A stretch of 64,000 nt of DNA from Erythrobacter sp. BLCC-B19 (GCF_028621955.1 NZ_CP117516.1:1572001-1636000); one strand, 5' to 3'. Shown: positions 34,571-44,654, numbered from the stretch's first letter. Made by a program: numbers and translations. The notes: a model not told the origin generated them from the sequence alone.

Positions 34571-35286
34571 CTCGTCTTCTTCGCGTCAAGCCAGCGCGCC
34601 GCCCGCACCCCGAAGGTGATCAGGAACGGCACCATCACCAGGCTCAGGAAGACCTTGGCGAGCACCTGCCCGATCATCAGATCGGTGATGTCGAACTCGC
34701 CGTAGAAGGCGAGGGTGATGAAGATCACCGAATCGACCGCCTGCGAAAGCGCCGAGGCCACCGCGCCGCGTATCATCAGGCCGATGGTGCTCTCCCCATC
34801 GCCGCTGCCGCGCAGCCGGTCGAAGATCCAGATGTTGAGGAGGAGCGAGGTGATGTAGCTCGCCGGGCCCGCCATCCACACCCGCCAGGTCGATGCATGG
34901 ACGCGCTCGAAGGCGGCAAGATCGTCAGGGCGGAAGGCGATCATCTCCGAGGATGCGGGCAGGGCCAGCACCAGCTGCATCAGCAGCGCCGACAGGCCGA
35001 GCGGGAAGAAGCCCCACCACACGATCCGCTTGGCCGCATCGCGCCCGTAAAGCTGCGACAGCGTGCTCGAAATCACCACCAGCAGCAGGAAGGGGAAGAT
35101 CCCGCTTTCGACCGCAAGGCTCGTCGGCGGCAGTTGCACCTGCTTGTAGGCGAGCACGCCCGCCAGCACTGTCATTCCGCCATAGAGCAGGGTGTAGACG
35201 AACATTCCGAGCGGCATCGAAACACCCGCAGGCGTGGTGGCAGCGAAAGGGGCGGCGGCCGGAGCGGCGGTGGCGGGCTGATCCAT
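34567..35286 (-). CDS. Queuosine precursor transporter (YhhQ/DUF165 family)
   Basis: A 239-residue membrane protein of the YhhQ/QPTR family. Six helices and the conserved polar segment QAVDSVIFITLAFYGEF in the last third are diagnostic. Family members import queuine or preQ1/preQ0 for tRNA modification. An A/P-rich N-terminal extension of about 20 residues precedes the first helix. The start codon lacks a good Shine-Dalgarno and lies 17 bases from a GCGCGCG stem-loop (35304-35330). Confidence 0.88.
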   Translation of the reverse strand: MDQPATAAPAAAPFAATTPAGVSMPLGMFVYTLLYGGMTVLAGVLAYKQVQLPPTSLAVESGIFPFLLLVVISSTLSQLYGRDAAKRIVWWGFFPLGLSALLMQLVLALPASSEMIAFRPDDLAAFERVHASTWRVWMAGPASYITSLLLNIWIFDRLRGSGDGESTIGLMIRGAVASALSQAVDSVIFITLAFYGEFDITDLMIGQVLAKVFLSLVMVPFLITFGVRAARWLDAKKTS

Positions 35287-35337
35287 GTTGTGGGTGCTAG
35301 CCAGCGCGCGAACAAAAGAAAAGCGCGCGCATTGTGC

Positions 35338-35371
35338 CTGTCACCGGCGCAGGGGCCGGTGTTTGTGACAG
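35338..35371. promoter_or_regulatory. Inverted repeat between transporter genes
   Basis: CTGTCAC (35338-35344) and GTGACAG (35365-35371) form a perfect 7-bp inverted repeat enclosing a CACCGGC/GCCGGTG stem. It lies in the 215-bp divergent spacer of the queuosine-precursor and nucleoside transporter genes. It could be a shared operator or an RNA hairpin in the nucleoside transporter leader. Confidence 0.35.
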
Positions 35372-35501
35372 CGCGCTGTCGCATCCGGCTTGCAAGTGCT
35401 GCCGCAAACTGCCACGCCCAGCCGTGCTGCGTGTGGGACTAGCTGTCCTGCGTGCGGGGGATCGGATCACTTTTCAAAGCATCCAGGGATTAATCGCTGC
35501 C

Positions 35502-36983
35502 GTGAACGGAAGTCTCACGTCCACCTTGCTGAGCCTTGCAGGCGTGCTCGCCATTCTCGCCATCGCTATCGCGCTGTCTTCGGCGCGGCGGCAGATCAAT
35601 CTGCGCGTGGTGGGGTCAGCCTTCGCCTTGCAGGCGATCACCGCGCTGATCGTGCTGCGCACCGATGCGGGCGTCGCCGTGATCGGCGGGCTTTCGCAGG
35701 GCGTGATCGCGCTGCTCGATTTCTCCAAGGTCGGGATCACCAGCGTGTTCGGCGCGATGGAGACCAACCCCTTCGCCAACACCTTCGTCATCGCCGCGCT
35801 GCCGGTGATCGTGTTCTTCGCGGCGATCGTCTCGATCCTCTATCACCTCGGCATCATGCAGCGGCTGGTGCGCTGGGTGGGCGGGGCGATCGGCTGGATC
35901 ACCGGGATCAGCAAGGTCGAGGCGCTGGGCGCGGCGGCCAACATCTTCGTCGGCCAGTCGGAAAGCCCCCTGGTGGTGCGGCCCTATCTCGCCGCCCTCA
36001 GCCCCTCGGGCCTGTTCACGCTGATGGCGGTGGGGATGGCGGGCGTGGCGGGCACGATCCTTGCCGCCTATGCCAGCTTCATCGGCGAGGACGCCGTGCC
36101 CTTCCTGCTGGCCGCGGCGTTCATGTCGGCGCCCGGCGGGATCCTGATGGCGAAGATCATGATGCCAGATCAGCCGCAAGGGCCGACGGGTTACGAAGGC
36201 TCGGTCGCAGCGGCAGCCGTCGCACGGGCGCGCGGCAAGGCCAATGCGCTGGCTGAAGCGACCCGCGTGGTGATGTATGACGAGAACGGGCAGGAGGTCG
36301 AACTCCCCCAGGCGCGGATCAGCGCGGTTGGCCCTGCCTCGATCCTCGAAGGCGGCGCCAAGGCAGACGAGGTCAGCGCGGCGGAGACTTTCGAGGAAGG
36401 CCAGCGCCCGGCCAACATCATCGAAGCCGCAGCGCAAGGCACGCAGACCGGCGTGAAGCTGGCTGTGGCCGTGGGTGCGATGGTGATGGTGTTCGTGGCG
36501 CTGGTGGCGCTCGCCAACGGGATGCTGGCGGGGATCGGCGGCGGCATCGTCAACCTCGCGGCAGGCGCCGGCGCGCCGCTTTCGCCCGAGGCGGCGGCGT
36601 GGCTGTCGACCCTCAGCTTCCAGAAGCTGCTCGGCTATCTGTTTGCGCCAGTGATGTTCCTGATCGGCATTTCCGACTGGGATCAGGCGCAGATCGCGGG
36701 CGGGCTGTTCGGCACCAAGATCGTGCTCAACGAATTCGTCGCCTTCATTGATCTCGGCAATATGCAGGGATCCGAGCTGACCGCCCGCAGCCGCGCGATC
36801 ATTACCTTCGCGCTGTGCGGCTTTGCCAATTTCTCCTCGATCGCGATCCAGATGGCGGTGACTGGCGGGCTTGCCCCCAACCAGCGCCCGGTGATCGCCA
36901 AGCTGGGGCTGAAGGCGCTTGCGGCAGGCAGTCTCGCCAATCTGATGAGCGCGGCGCTGGCGAGCCTGTTCCTGCCCTACTGA
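35502..36983 (+). CDS. Concentrative nucleoside transporter (NupC/CNT family)
   Basis: A 493-residue CNT-family nucleoside:cation symporter. Conserved blocks are NIFVGQSESPLVVRPYL, the AAFMSAPGGILMAKIM segment, TKIVLNEFVAFIDL and CGFANFSSIAIQ. A cytosolic insert of roughly 70-90 residues between the sixth and seventh helices (DENGQEVELPQ onward) is longer than in E. coli NupC. GTG 35502 is chosen because it begins the first helix and AGGGAT lies 11 bases upstream. Confidence 0.9.
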   Translation: MNGSLTSTLLSLAGVLAILAIAIALSSARRQINLRVVGSAFALQAITALIVLRTDAGVAVIGGLSQGVIALLDFSKVGITSVFGAMETNPFANTFVIAALPVIVFFAAIVSILYHLGIMQRLVRWVGGAIGWITGISKVEALGAAANIFVGQSESPLVVRPYLAALSPSGLFTLMAVGMAGVAGTILAAYASFIGEDAVPFLLAAAFMSAPGGILMAKIMMPDQPQGPTGYEGSVAAAAVARARGKANALAEATRVVMYDENGQEVELPQARISAVGPASILEGGAKADEVSAAETFEEGQRPANIIEAAAQGTQTGVKLAVAVGAMVMVFVALVALANGMLAGIGGGIVNLAAGAGAPLSPEAAAWLSTLSFQKLLGYLFAPVMFLIGISDWDQAQIAGGLFGTKIVLNEFVAFIDLGNMQGSELTARSRAIITFALCGFANFSSIAIQMAVTGGLAPNQRPVIAKLGLKALAAGSLANLMSAALASLFLPY

Positions 36984-37025
36984 CCTCTTGGCAGGCGCCT
37001 GCACGCAGGTGTAAGGGCGCGTCCC

Positions 37026-37955
37026 ATGATCAACATCGCATCCGTCAGCCTCGCCCAGCCGCTTGAAACCATCGCCGACGAATTGGGGCGCAGCTTTGGC
37101 GAGTATGGCTTTGCCGTGGTGCGCGATCACGGCATTCCGCAAAGCCTGATCGACGAGGCCGAGGCTGTCTCCAAGGCCTTCTTCGCCCTGCCGGCCGATG
37201 TGAAGCGCGCTTACAAGATCGAGGGCCGCGGGGGCGCGCGCGGCTACACCCCGTTCGGCACCGAGAAGGCCAAGGACGCCGAGGTGTTCGACCTCAAGGA
37301 ATTCTGGCACGTCGGGCGCGATCTGCCCGAAGGCCACCCGCTCAGTGAATTCATGGACCCCAATGTCTGGCCGACCGAGGTCGAGGGGTTCCGCGAGACC
37401 ATGAGCGCGCTGTTCAGCGCCTTTGAAGTCGCCGGTGGCCGCGTGCTTGAGGCGATCGCGCTGCACCTCGGCCGCCCGCGGGATTTCTTCGCTGCGAGCG
37501 TGGAAGACGGCAATTCGGTGATGCGCCTGCTCCACTACCCGCCGCTGGGCGAAGGCGCGCCCGAGGGTGCGATTCGCGCGGCGGGGCATGAGGACATCAA
37601 CACCATCACGCTGCTCCTCGGTGCGGAGGAAGCGGGGCTCGAACTGCTCGCCAAGGACGGCCAGTGGTATGCGGTGGATGTGCCTGCGGGCGCGCTGGTG
37701 ATCAATGTCGGTGATATGCTCCAGCGCCAGACCAATGGACGGCTGCGCTCGACTACGCACCGGGTCGTCAACCCGCGCGGGGAAGCGGCGCGGCGGGCGC
37801 GCTATTCCATGCCGTTCTTCCTGCATTTCCGGCCCGATTTCCTGATCGAGCCGCTGCCCGAATGTGTCGATCCGGCCGACGCGAATCCCCCGCCGCCGCC
37901 GATCACCGCGCATGATTACCTCATGGAGCGCCTGCGCGAGATCAACCTCGCCTGA
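37026..37955 (+). CDS. Isopenicillin N synthase family 2-oxoglutarate/Fe(II) oxygenase
   Basis: A 309-residue non-heme iron dioxygenase with N-terminal DIOX_N (GFAVVRDHGIP) and C-terminal 2OG-FeII_Oxy domain. Iron ligands are His and Asp of GHEDINTITLL and the later His of STTHRVVNP. The 2-oxoglutarate-binding RYSMPFF follows. The substrate is unknown. It sits 42 bp after the nucleoside transporter. Confidence 0.9.
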   Translation: MINIASVSLAQPLETIADELGRSFGEYGFAVVRDHGIPQSLIDEAEAVSKAFFALPADVKRAYKIEGRGGARGYTPFGTEKAKDAEVFDLKEFWHVGRDLPEGHPLSEFMDPNVWPTEVEGFRETMSALFSAFEVAGGRVLEAIALHLGRPRDFFAASVEDGNSVMRLLHYPPLGEGAPEGAIRAAGHEDINTITLLLGAEEAGLELLAKDGQWYAVDVPAGALVINVGDMLQRQTNGRLRSTTHRVVNPRGEAARRARYSMPFFLHFRPDFLIEPLPECVDPADANPPPPPITAHDYLMERLREINLA

Positions 37956-38141
37956 CCTCGGGGCTGGCCCCCGCTCCGGCGGGTCTGATCCTGCCCTATT
38001 GATGTGCCTCAAGAAATTCACTTCGGGCGTTGCTGCGATGCAACACCCGTCGGCGGAACGCGCGCAAATCCGACACTTTTCTGGCGTTCGGAGAGACTCG
38101 CACTAAGGAATCGCCGCGTCGCGTCAGGGCGTTTCATCAAA

Positions 38142-38159
38142 CTGTCACAGAACAGTCGC
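38142..38159 (+). promoter_or_regulatory. Pho-box-like site upstream of the TonB-dependent receptor
   Basis: CTGTCAC-AGAA-CAGTCGC resembles the PhoB box (CTGTCAT repeats separated by four bases), with a further TTTCAT half-site 11 bases upstream. It is about 80 bp before the receptor ATG. The remainder of the 285-bp spacer 37956-38240 shows only a small palindrome just after the oxygenase gene and no other gene. Confidence 0.35.
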
Positions 38160-38240
38160 TTTGCCGCAAGCGTTCCGGCCTAGGGCAGGCCACATCACGT
38201 CAAGCTTATCACTCTCCACCAGTTACCAGGGGCCTCATCC

Positions 38241-41200
38241 ATGAAGCTTAAGTATCTCCTTGCGGCGAGCATCGTCAGCCTTGCTGCGACCACCACCATC
38301 GCCACGCCGGCGTTCGCGCAGGAAACCACCTCGTCGGTGCGCGGCGAAGTCGTCGATTCGAGCGGCAACCCGGTTGTCGGCGCGACTGTTGTCGTCACCC
38401 ACGTGCCCTCGGGCACCCGTTCGGTGCAGACCACCGACGCATCGGGCGGCTTCAACGCTGCCGGTCTGCGTCTGGGCGGCCCGTTCTCGGTCTCGGTGAC
38501 CGCCGATGGCTTTGAGGCTGCCGAGCAGGAAATCGGCTTCCTGGCCGCTGGTCAGGCCCAGCGCATCAGCGTGGCTCTGGCCGATGCCGGTCAGACCATC
38601 GTCGTCACCGGCGCGCGCCAGAAGTCGGCGATCACCCTTTCGACCGGCGCGGCCACCGTGCTGACCGCCAACGACATCGCCGGTGTGGCCAACATCAACC
38701 GCGACGTCCGCAACCTTGCCGCGCGCGATCCGCTGGTGACGCTCGACGCCACCAACAACGGCGCGATCACCATTGCCGGCCAGAACAACCGCTTCAACCG
38801 CTTCACCGTCGACGGTGTGGCCTTCGGCGACCCCTTCGGCCTTGAATCGGGCGGCCTCGTGTCGTCGCGCGGCCCGGTGCCGCTTGACGCGATCGGCGAA
38901 TTCTCGGTCGAAATTGCGCCGGTCGACATCCAGCAGGGCTTCTTCCAGGGCGGTGCGATCAACACCCAGCTCAAGTCGGGCGGCAACAACTTCACCTTCA
39001 TGGGCGCCGCGTTCTACCAGAACGACGATCTGCGCGGTTCCAAGGCGGACAACCTGCGTCGCATCGGCGCGTTCGACTCGCAGGTCTATGTGGCGCAGGT
39101 CACCGGCCCGATCATCAAGGACAAGCTGTTCTTCGCGGTCACCTACGAACGCACCCGTGACACCGTGCCGGCCGACGTTTCGCCCTCGCAGCTCAACATC
39201 ACCGATGCCGAGATCGCCAACATCAGCTCGATCGCGCAGACCGTCTACAACTACGACACGCTCGGCGTTGCCAGCGACATCGTCGAAAAGGACGACAAGC
39301 TGGTCACCAAGCTGGACTGGAACGTGGCTGACGGTCACCGTCTGACCGCCACCTACATCTGGAACGACAGCGCGCTGCTCGCCGGCCAGACCGGCACCGG
39401 CCAGATCACCGCCGTCAACCCGACCTACAACCTGCTGTCGAACAACTACACGCAGGGCGCCAAGAACCACTTCGGGATCCTGCAGTCGAACAACCAGTGG
39501 TCGGATGCCTTCTCGACCCAGCTGCGCGTGTCTTATGCCGATTACGTGCGTCTGCAGGTTCCGCTGGGCGGGCGCGAGTTTGGCCAGTTCCAGGTCTGTC
39601 TCGATCCGACCAACCCCACCACCGGCACGCCCGCTCAGGGCGCTGGCCCGCTGGTCTGCACCCCGGCGCAGCAGCGCATCCAGTTCGGCCCGGACGTCAG
39701 CCGTCAGGCCAACGAGCTCGACAGCCAGTCGCTGGCGATCGAATTCGCTGCCACGCTGAAGGTTGAAAACCACACCCTCAAGCTGATCGCCGAGCGTCGC
39801 CGTCAGGACGTGCGCAACCTGTTCGCCCAGCGCGTGTCGGGTGCGTTCTATTTCGACAGCATCGCCGATTTCCAGGCGCGTCGTGCGAACGAGCTCGACT
39901 ATGCCGTGCCGCTGCGCGGCGGGATCGACACCGTCACTGCCGAATTCCAGAACAACAGCTGGACCTTCGGTATCAGCGACACGATCGACGTGACCGACAA
40001 CCTCACCGTGGTGGCCGGCGTGCGTTACGATCTGTTCGATTCGCCGGATCGTCCGTTCTTCAACGAGTTCTTCCTCCAGCGCTTCGGCTTCCCGAACACC
40101 TCGAGCCTCAACGGGCGCGACCTGTTCCAGCCGCGCTTCGGCTTCAACTGGCAGCCGACCGATCGTCTGCAGGTGCGCGGTTCGGCCGGCCTGTTCGGCG
40201 GCGGCAACCCGCTGGTGTGGATCTCGAACAACTTCTCGAACCCCGGGCCGACGCTCCAGCGCATCCGTCTGCGTCGCAACGCCGACGGCACCTTCACCAC
40301 GCCGGATCAGGCCGCCATCGGCCTGACCACCGCGCAGGTGCAGACGCTGGGCGCTGCCACGCTGAACAACGTCTCGGGTGGCCCGGGCGTGCCGCAGGCG
40401 CTGATTGACGCCGTGCGTCAGGCCGGCTTCTCGCTGTCGCCGACCAACGCGCTCGACCCGAATTTCGAGCCGCCCTCGCAGTGGCGTTTCTCGGGCTCGG
40501 TCGACTATGAAGCCGACTTCGGCTTCCTCGGCGATGGCTGGAACCTCGGCGTCGATGTCATCTATTCGAACATCAACAACGCGCTCGAATGGACCGACCT
40601 GCGCACCGCCGAGCGGACTGACGCCACCTCGACTCTGCCTGACGGGCGCCAGCGCTACACCGTGCTGCCGGGCGCTTCGGGTGAAAACACCGATATGCTG
40701 CTGACCAACACCAGCTTCGGTGAAAGCTGGAACATCGTTGGCCGCTTCGACAAGGTGTGGGATTCGGGCTTCTTCCTGAACGGTTCGTACACCTATCAGG
40801 ACGTGACCGATCAGAACCCCGGCACCTCGTCGGTGGCGCTGTCGAACTACCAGAACACCGCCTTCTTCGACGCCAACTTTGCGGCACAGGGGATCGCCAA
40901 CTACCAGCGCGATCACCAGTTCCGTCTGGGCGCGGGCTTCGACAGCGAGCTGTTCGGCGACAACAACACCCGGATCGAGTTCTTCTACAACGTCCGTTCG
41001 GGTCAGCGTTACAGCTTCACCATGAACGATCCGACCCCGGGCCGTTCGTCGGTGTTCGGCGGCGTCGAGCGTGCCAGCCGTGGTCTGCTCTACGTGCCGA
41101 ACGTGAGCAGCATCACCGCCGATAGCCGCGTCAGCTACGATTCGACCGCCACCTTCACCGCCGTGCAGGCGCTGGTGCAGGGTTCGGAGCTGAACGAATA

Positions 41201-41573
41201 TCAGGGCCAGGTCGCGCCGAAGAACATCGGCAAGACCCCCTGGGTGCACAAGCTTGACCTTTCGGTGCGTCAGGAAGTGCCGTTCGTTCTCGGCGGCAAG
41301 CTGGAACTGATGGCCGACGTCGAAAACGTGCTGAACCTGATCGACAAGGATTGGGGCACCATCCGGCAGGTCGGCTTCCCCTACACCGCGTCGGTGGTGA
41401 ACGTGCAGTGCCTTCAGGCGGTCACGCCGAGCGGCACGACCGGCACGCTGGCGACGACGACCGCACAGCCCTGCGCGCAGTATCGCTACTCCAGCTTCCG
41501 CGCGCCGAACGAAGCGACCAACATCAACGGTTCGCTCTGGGGCATCCGCTTCGGGGTTCGCGTCCGCTTCTGA
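38241..41573 (+). CDS. Oar-like TonB-dependent receptor
   Basis: A very large (1110 aa) outer-membrane receptor. A signal peptide ends near AFA|QETT. A carboxypeptidase-regulatory-like beta domain (about residues 28-115, GEVVDSSGNPVVGATV) comes next, then a TonB-box-like TIVVTGAR, the plug (TLDATNNGAITIAGQNNR), and a long beta barrel ending GIRFGVRVRF with the terminal aromatic Phe. This architecture matches the Oar group. The ligand is unknown. Codon usage is visibly more biased towards a restricted set (GGC, ACC, CTG) than in the neighbours, consistent with high expression. A terminator follows. Confidence 0.92.
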   Translation: MKLKYLLAASIVSLAATTTIATPAFAQETTSSVRGEVVDSSGNPVVGATVVVTHVPSGTRSVQTTDASGGFNAAGLRLGGPFSVSVTADGFEAAEQEIGFLAAGQAQRISVALADAGQTIVVTGARQKSAITLSTGAATVLTANDIAGVANINRDVRNLAARDPLVTLDATNNGAITIAGQNNRFNRFTVDGVAFGDPFGLESGGLVSSRGPVPLDAIGEFSVEIAPVDIQQGFFQGGAINTQLKSGGNNFTFMGAAFYQNDDLRGSKADNLRRIGAFDSQVYVAQVTGPIIKDKLFFAVTYERTRDTVPADVSPSQLNITDAEIANISSIAQTVYNYDTLGVASDIVEKDDKLVTKLDWNVADGHRLTATYIWNDSALLAGQTGTGQITAVNPTYNLLSNNYTQGAKNHFGILQSNNQWSDAFSTQLRVSYADYVRLQVPLGGREFGQFQVCLDPTNPTTGTPAQGAGPLVCTPAQQRIQFGPDVSRQANELDSQSLAIEFAATLKVENHTLKLIAERRRQDVRNLFAQRVSGAFYFDSIADFQARRANELDYAVPLRGGIDTVTAEFQNNSWTFGISDTIDVTDNLTVVAGVRYDLFDSPDRPFFNEFFLQRFGFPNTSSLNGRDLFQPRFGFNWQPTDRLQVRGSAGLFGGGNPLVWISNNFSNPGPTLQRIRLRRNADGTFTTPDQAAIGLTTAQVQTLGAATLNNVSGGPGVPQALIDAVRQAGFSLSPTNALDPNFEPPSQWRFSGSVDYEADFGFLGDGWNLGVDVIYSNINNALEWTDLRTAERTDATSTLPDGRQRYTVLPGASGENTDMLLTNTSFGESWNIVGRFDKVWDSGFFLNGSYTYQDVTDQNPGTSSVALSNYQNTAFFDANFAAQGIANYQRDHQFRLGAGFDSELFGDNNTRIEFFYNVRSGQRYSFTMNDPTPGRSSVFGGVERASRGLLYVPNVSSITADSRVSYDSTATFTAVQALVQGSELNEYQGQVAPKNIGKTPWVHKLDLSVRQEVPFVLGGKLELMADVENVLNLIDKDWGTIRQVGFPYTASVVNVQCLQAVTPSGTTGTLATTTAQPCAQYRYSSFRAPNEATNINGSLWGIRFGVRVRF

Positions 41574-41601
41574 TCGCGGCAGAACAGCTGGCACAAGCAA
41601 G

Positions 41602-41631
41602 AGGGCGGCCCGGCAACGGGTCGCCCTTTTT
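41602..41631 (+). terminator. Rho-independent terminator after the receptor gene
   Basis: An 11-bp stem AGGGCGGCCCG / CGGGTCGCCCT (one G-T pair) with a GCAA tetraloop is followed by five T. It ends the receptor transcript and lies before the convergent histidine kinase stop. Confidence 0.88.
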
Positions 41632-41690
41632 GCTTGCCGTGATCAAGGGGATCGGCGTGCGCTGGGCGTGTCTGTGCGCCAGTGCCCCGA

Positions 41691-44654
41691 TCAGTTCCGG
41701 GCGTAACGGGTCTGGTCAGCGCCCGAGGCCTGATCGAGCAGCGCTTGTGCCAGCGCGGCCCGATCCGCAGCACTTCTGGCTGCCTTGAGCGCCCGTTCCA
41801 GCGCGCTTGCCGCCTCGCCCAGCTGCGGCTCGCCAAACATCGCGGCGGTGCCTGCGAGCTTATGGAGAAGCCGGGCGAGCGTTTCGATCTGTGTGCTGGC
41901 AACCTCGCCCTGCTGGGTCAGTGCGCCCTCGCGCAGCGCGGCAGCCACCGCCTCCACCGCCTCGCGCCGACGGGCCTCCCAGCGCGCGACCAGCTGCGGT
42001 GAGCGTGCCAGTTGCGATGCCCGTGCCGCCGGGCCTGTCAGCGCCGGGTGAGACGACAGGGCTGCCGATCCGCCCGGATCGGCCTCGACGATGCGGGTCG
42101 GCAACCAGCGTTGCAGCGCGCGGGCGAGCTGGGTGAAGACCACCGGCTTGGCAAGGTGCGCCTGCATGCCTGCCGCGCGCGCTGCCGCAATATCTTCGGG
42201 GAAGGCATTGGCGGTCAGCGCGATCACCGGCAAGAGCCCCGGCCCGATCCCCTCGGCCCGGATCGCCCGGGTGGCGGACAGGCCATCGCAATCGGGCATC
42301 TGCACATCCATCAACACCAGATCATAGGGCCGCCCGCGCATGATCGAATCGATCACCATCGCCAGCGCCTCGTTCCCGTCATGCGCGACATCGACCTCCT
42401 GCCCGCAGCGCTCCAGCATCTCGGTTACCAGCAGACGATTGATGTCGTGATCTTCGGCCAGCAGGATTCGCGACGGTGCGATGGGGGCAGGGGGCAGCAC
42501 CTGGCTTGGCTCATCAGCACCTCCCACCCGATCCGCAAACCCCGCCACTGCGCCGTCATCCGCTTCGGCCAGCGCGTGAGGCGGCACAAGCGTGGCAGGC
42601 AGCAGCAGCGTGAAGAGCGATCCCTCGCCCGGCGTGCTCTCGACCTCGATCCGCCCACCGAGCAGCGCGGCCAGCTGGCGGCTGATCGACAGGCCAAGGC
42701 CCGTGCCGCCGAACCGACGCCCCGTATCGGCCTCTCCCTGCGTGAAGGGGTGGAAGATGGTCTCAAGCTGCAAGGGACTGATGCCGATGCCACTGTCGGT
42801 CACGCTGACGCGCACCTCAAGACGGGTTATGCGGTAGCTGACCTGGATATGTCCGGCTTCGGTGAACTTGACCGCATTGCCGATCAGATTGAGCAGGATC
42901 TGCCGCAGCCGCAGCCCGTCGGTCAGCAGCCACGGCGGACGGGCCTCGGAATAGCGGCATTCGGGATCGTCCCCACAATCGCACACCAGATCGAGCGTCA
43001 AACCCTTGCGGGTCGCCGCCGGGCGATGCAGCGCGGCACATTCGGCAAGGCTGGCGTGGAGATTGACCGGTGCCCGATCAATCGTGAACTGCCCGCTCTC
43101 GATCTTGCTGAGATCGAGCACGTCGTTGAGCAGCATCATCATCGAACGGCCCGATTGCACGATCAGCTCGGCAAAGCGGCGCTGATCATGCGCCAATTCA
43201 CCCTGAAGCATCAGTTCGGCGAACCCCAGCACACCGTTCATGGGTGTCCTGATCTCGTGGCTCATGTTGGCGAGGAATTCGGACTTGGCGCGCGCCGCGT
43301 TCTCGGCATGGCGGCGCGCGCGGGTCAGCAGCAGTTCCAGCTCGACCCGTTCGGTCACATCGCGCGCGGCCACCACCACGCTTTCGCCCACGCCGGTTTC
43401 GGGATGACGCACGAGGGTGCAATCCGCCTCGAGGAAAACGGGCGAGCCATCCGGCGCGTCGGCAAAGCGGCGATAGGTGACACGCTCGCGCTCGCTGGTG
43501 CCATCGAGCAGTCGTCCCAGCGCCTGCAGCGCCCGGTCGCGCGCATCGGGGTGCAGCCGCTCGCCGACATGGACGCCGACGAAGGTCGCAGGCGGAACCC
43601 CCATCACCTCCTGCACCGAGGGCGAGGCATAGGTGCACACGCCCTCAAGGTCGAACCTCAGGATTGCATCGCTGATGTTCTCCGCCAGCAGATCGACCTC
43701 GCGCTTGCCCGCTTCGAGCCGGGCCATCATCCGGTCGCGTCCGGCGAGGATGGCAGAGACCGGCAGGCCGGTCAGGAAATTGGCGGCGATGAAGGCCTGC
43801 AACAGGTGCAGCTGGGCGATCCCCGTGCCGCTGGCGGCGGCAATCGGGCCGTGGCCCGCCCAGGTCATCACCGCTGCCACCATCGCCACGCCCACGACGT
43901 GGACGGCGCTGCCCAGACTGCCGAGCCGGAACGCGTGCAAGAGCGTGACCGGCTGGATCAGGAACATCAGCGGATAATGGGTCTGATTGAACACCAGAAA
44001 GGCGCAGGCCATGCCCCCGCCAAGCAGCGCTGCACATTCGAGCGGGCGGGCCGGGGCCGGGGCGAGCCGGCCGCGCAGCCGATCAACCAGCAGCAGGGTC
44101 ATAGGCACGATCAGCACCATCGCCATGCTGTCGGTCAGGAACCAGGTCATGGCTCCGATCCGCACCTCGTTCAGCGTGTCGCCCATCGCCGGTGCAGTGA
44201 GTGCCGCTGACAGCAGCGGGCCAACCAGCCCACCTGCCCAGACGAAGCGCGCCAGATCGCCGAGGCGGTTCATGTTGGGCTGCACGCCGTGTGCCCCAAG
44301 GCGACTGAGCACCAGCACGGCTCCGATCTCGACCATGTTGGCAAAGGAAAACAGCAGCGCCACACTATCGGGCAGTTGCACCACGCCGTTCGCGCCAAGG
44401 CTGGCGGCAAAGCAAGCGATCAGGAAGGGCAGTTCATTGCCGAGCCGCATCCGCAGCAGCAGCGCGACGGCGCAGGCATTGGGCAGCCAGATCGGGCTGA
44501 CGTTTCCGCCGGCGTGGGCGAGCAGCAGGCTGAGGCAGGCAAGGCCGAGATAGGCCAGACCGCCGACGAGGGCGACGTAAAGGCTGGTGCGATCGAGTGG
44601 TCCAGCGGCAATTCCGGAGTCTTGTAGCCAGCGCAGAAGTTTTTTGATCGCCAC
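41691..44654 (-). CDS. MASE1 hybrid histidine kinase with REC and Hpt domains
   Basis: A 987-residue inner-membrane hybrid kinase. The N-terminal MASE1 sensor has about eight helices (residues about 20-310). A PAS domain (about 330-455) leads to HisKA with His466 in ANMSHEIRTPMNG, and HATPase_c follows with NAVKFTEAG and GGTGLGLSIS. A receiver domain with Asp783 in LVLMDVQMPD and a C-terminal Hpt with His931 in LHKLAGTAAMFGE complete an internal phosphorelay. The start is GTG. It lies between the Oar-like receptor and a TonB-like protein. No cognate separate response regulator is adjacent. Confidence 0.92.
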   Translation of the reverse strand: MAIKKLLRWLQDSGIAAGPLDRTSLYVALVGGLAYLGLACLSLLLAHAGGNVSPIWLPNACAVALLLRMRLGNELPFLIACFAASLGANGVVQLPDSVALLFSFANMVEIGAVLVLSRLGAHGVQPNMNRLGDLARFVWAGGLVGPLLSAALTAPAMGDTLNEVRIGAMTWFLTDSMAMVLIVPMTLLLVDRLRGRLAPAPARPLECAALLGGGMACAFLVFNQTHYPLMFLIQPVTLLHAFRLGSLGSAVHVVGVAMVAAVMTWAGHGPIAAASGTGIAQLHLLQAFIAANFLTGLPVSAILAGRDRMMARLEAGKREVDLLAENISDAILRFDLEGVCTYASPSVQEVMGVPPATFVGVHVGERLHPDARDRALQALGRLLDGTSERERVTYRRFADAPDGSPVFLEADCTLVRHPETGVGESVVVAARDVTERVELELLLTRARRHAENAARAKSEFLANMSHEIRTPMNGVLGFAELMLQGELAHDQRRFAELIVQSGRSMMMLLNDVLDLSKIESGQFTIDRAPVNLHASLAECAALHRPAATRKGLTLDLVCDCGDDPECRYSEARPPWLLTDGLRLRQILLNLIGNAVKFTEAGHIQVSYRITRLEVRVSVTDSGIGISPLQLETIFHPFTQGEADTGRRFGGTGLGLSISRQLAALLGGRIEVESTPGEGSLFTLLLPATLVPPHALAEADDGAVAGFADRVGGADEPSQVLPPAPIAPSRILLAEDHDINRLLVTEMLERCGQEVDVAHDGNEALAMVIDSIMRGRPYDLVLMDVQMPDCDGLSATRAIRAEGIGPGLLPVIALTANAFPEDIAAARAAGMQAHLAKPVVFTQLARALQRWLPTRIVEADPGGSAALSSHPALTGPAARASQLARSPQLVARWEARRREAVEAVAAALREGALTQQGEVASTQIETLARLLHKLAGTAAMFGEPQLGEAASALERALKAARSAADRAALAQALLDQASGADQTRYARN

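Noticed and set aside
38235..41600. 1121-codon open frame antisense to the TonB-dependent receptor
   Set aside because: It is the exact antisense shadow of a strongly codon-biased GC-rich gene, has no recognisable domain, and the plus frame has clear receptor architecture.
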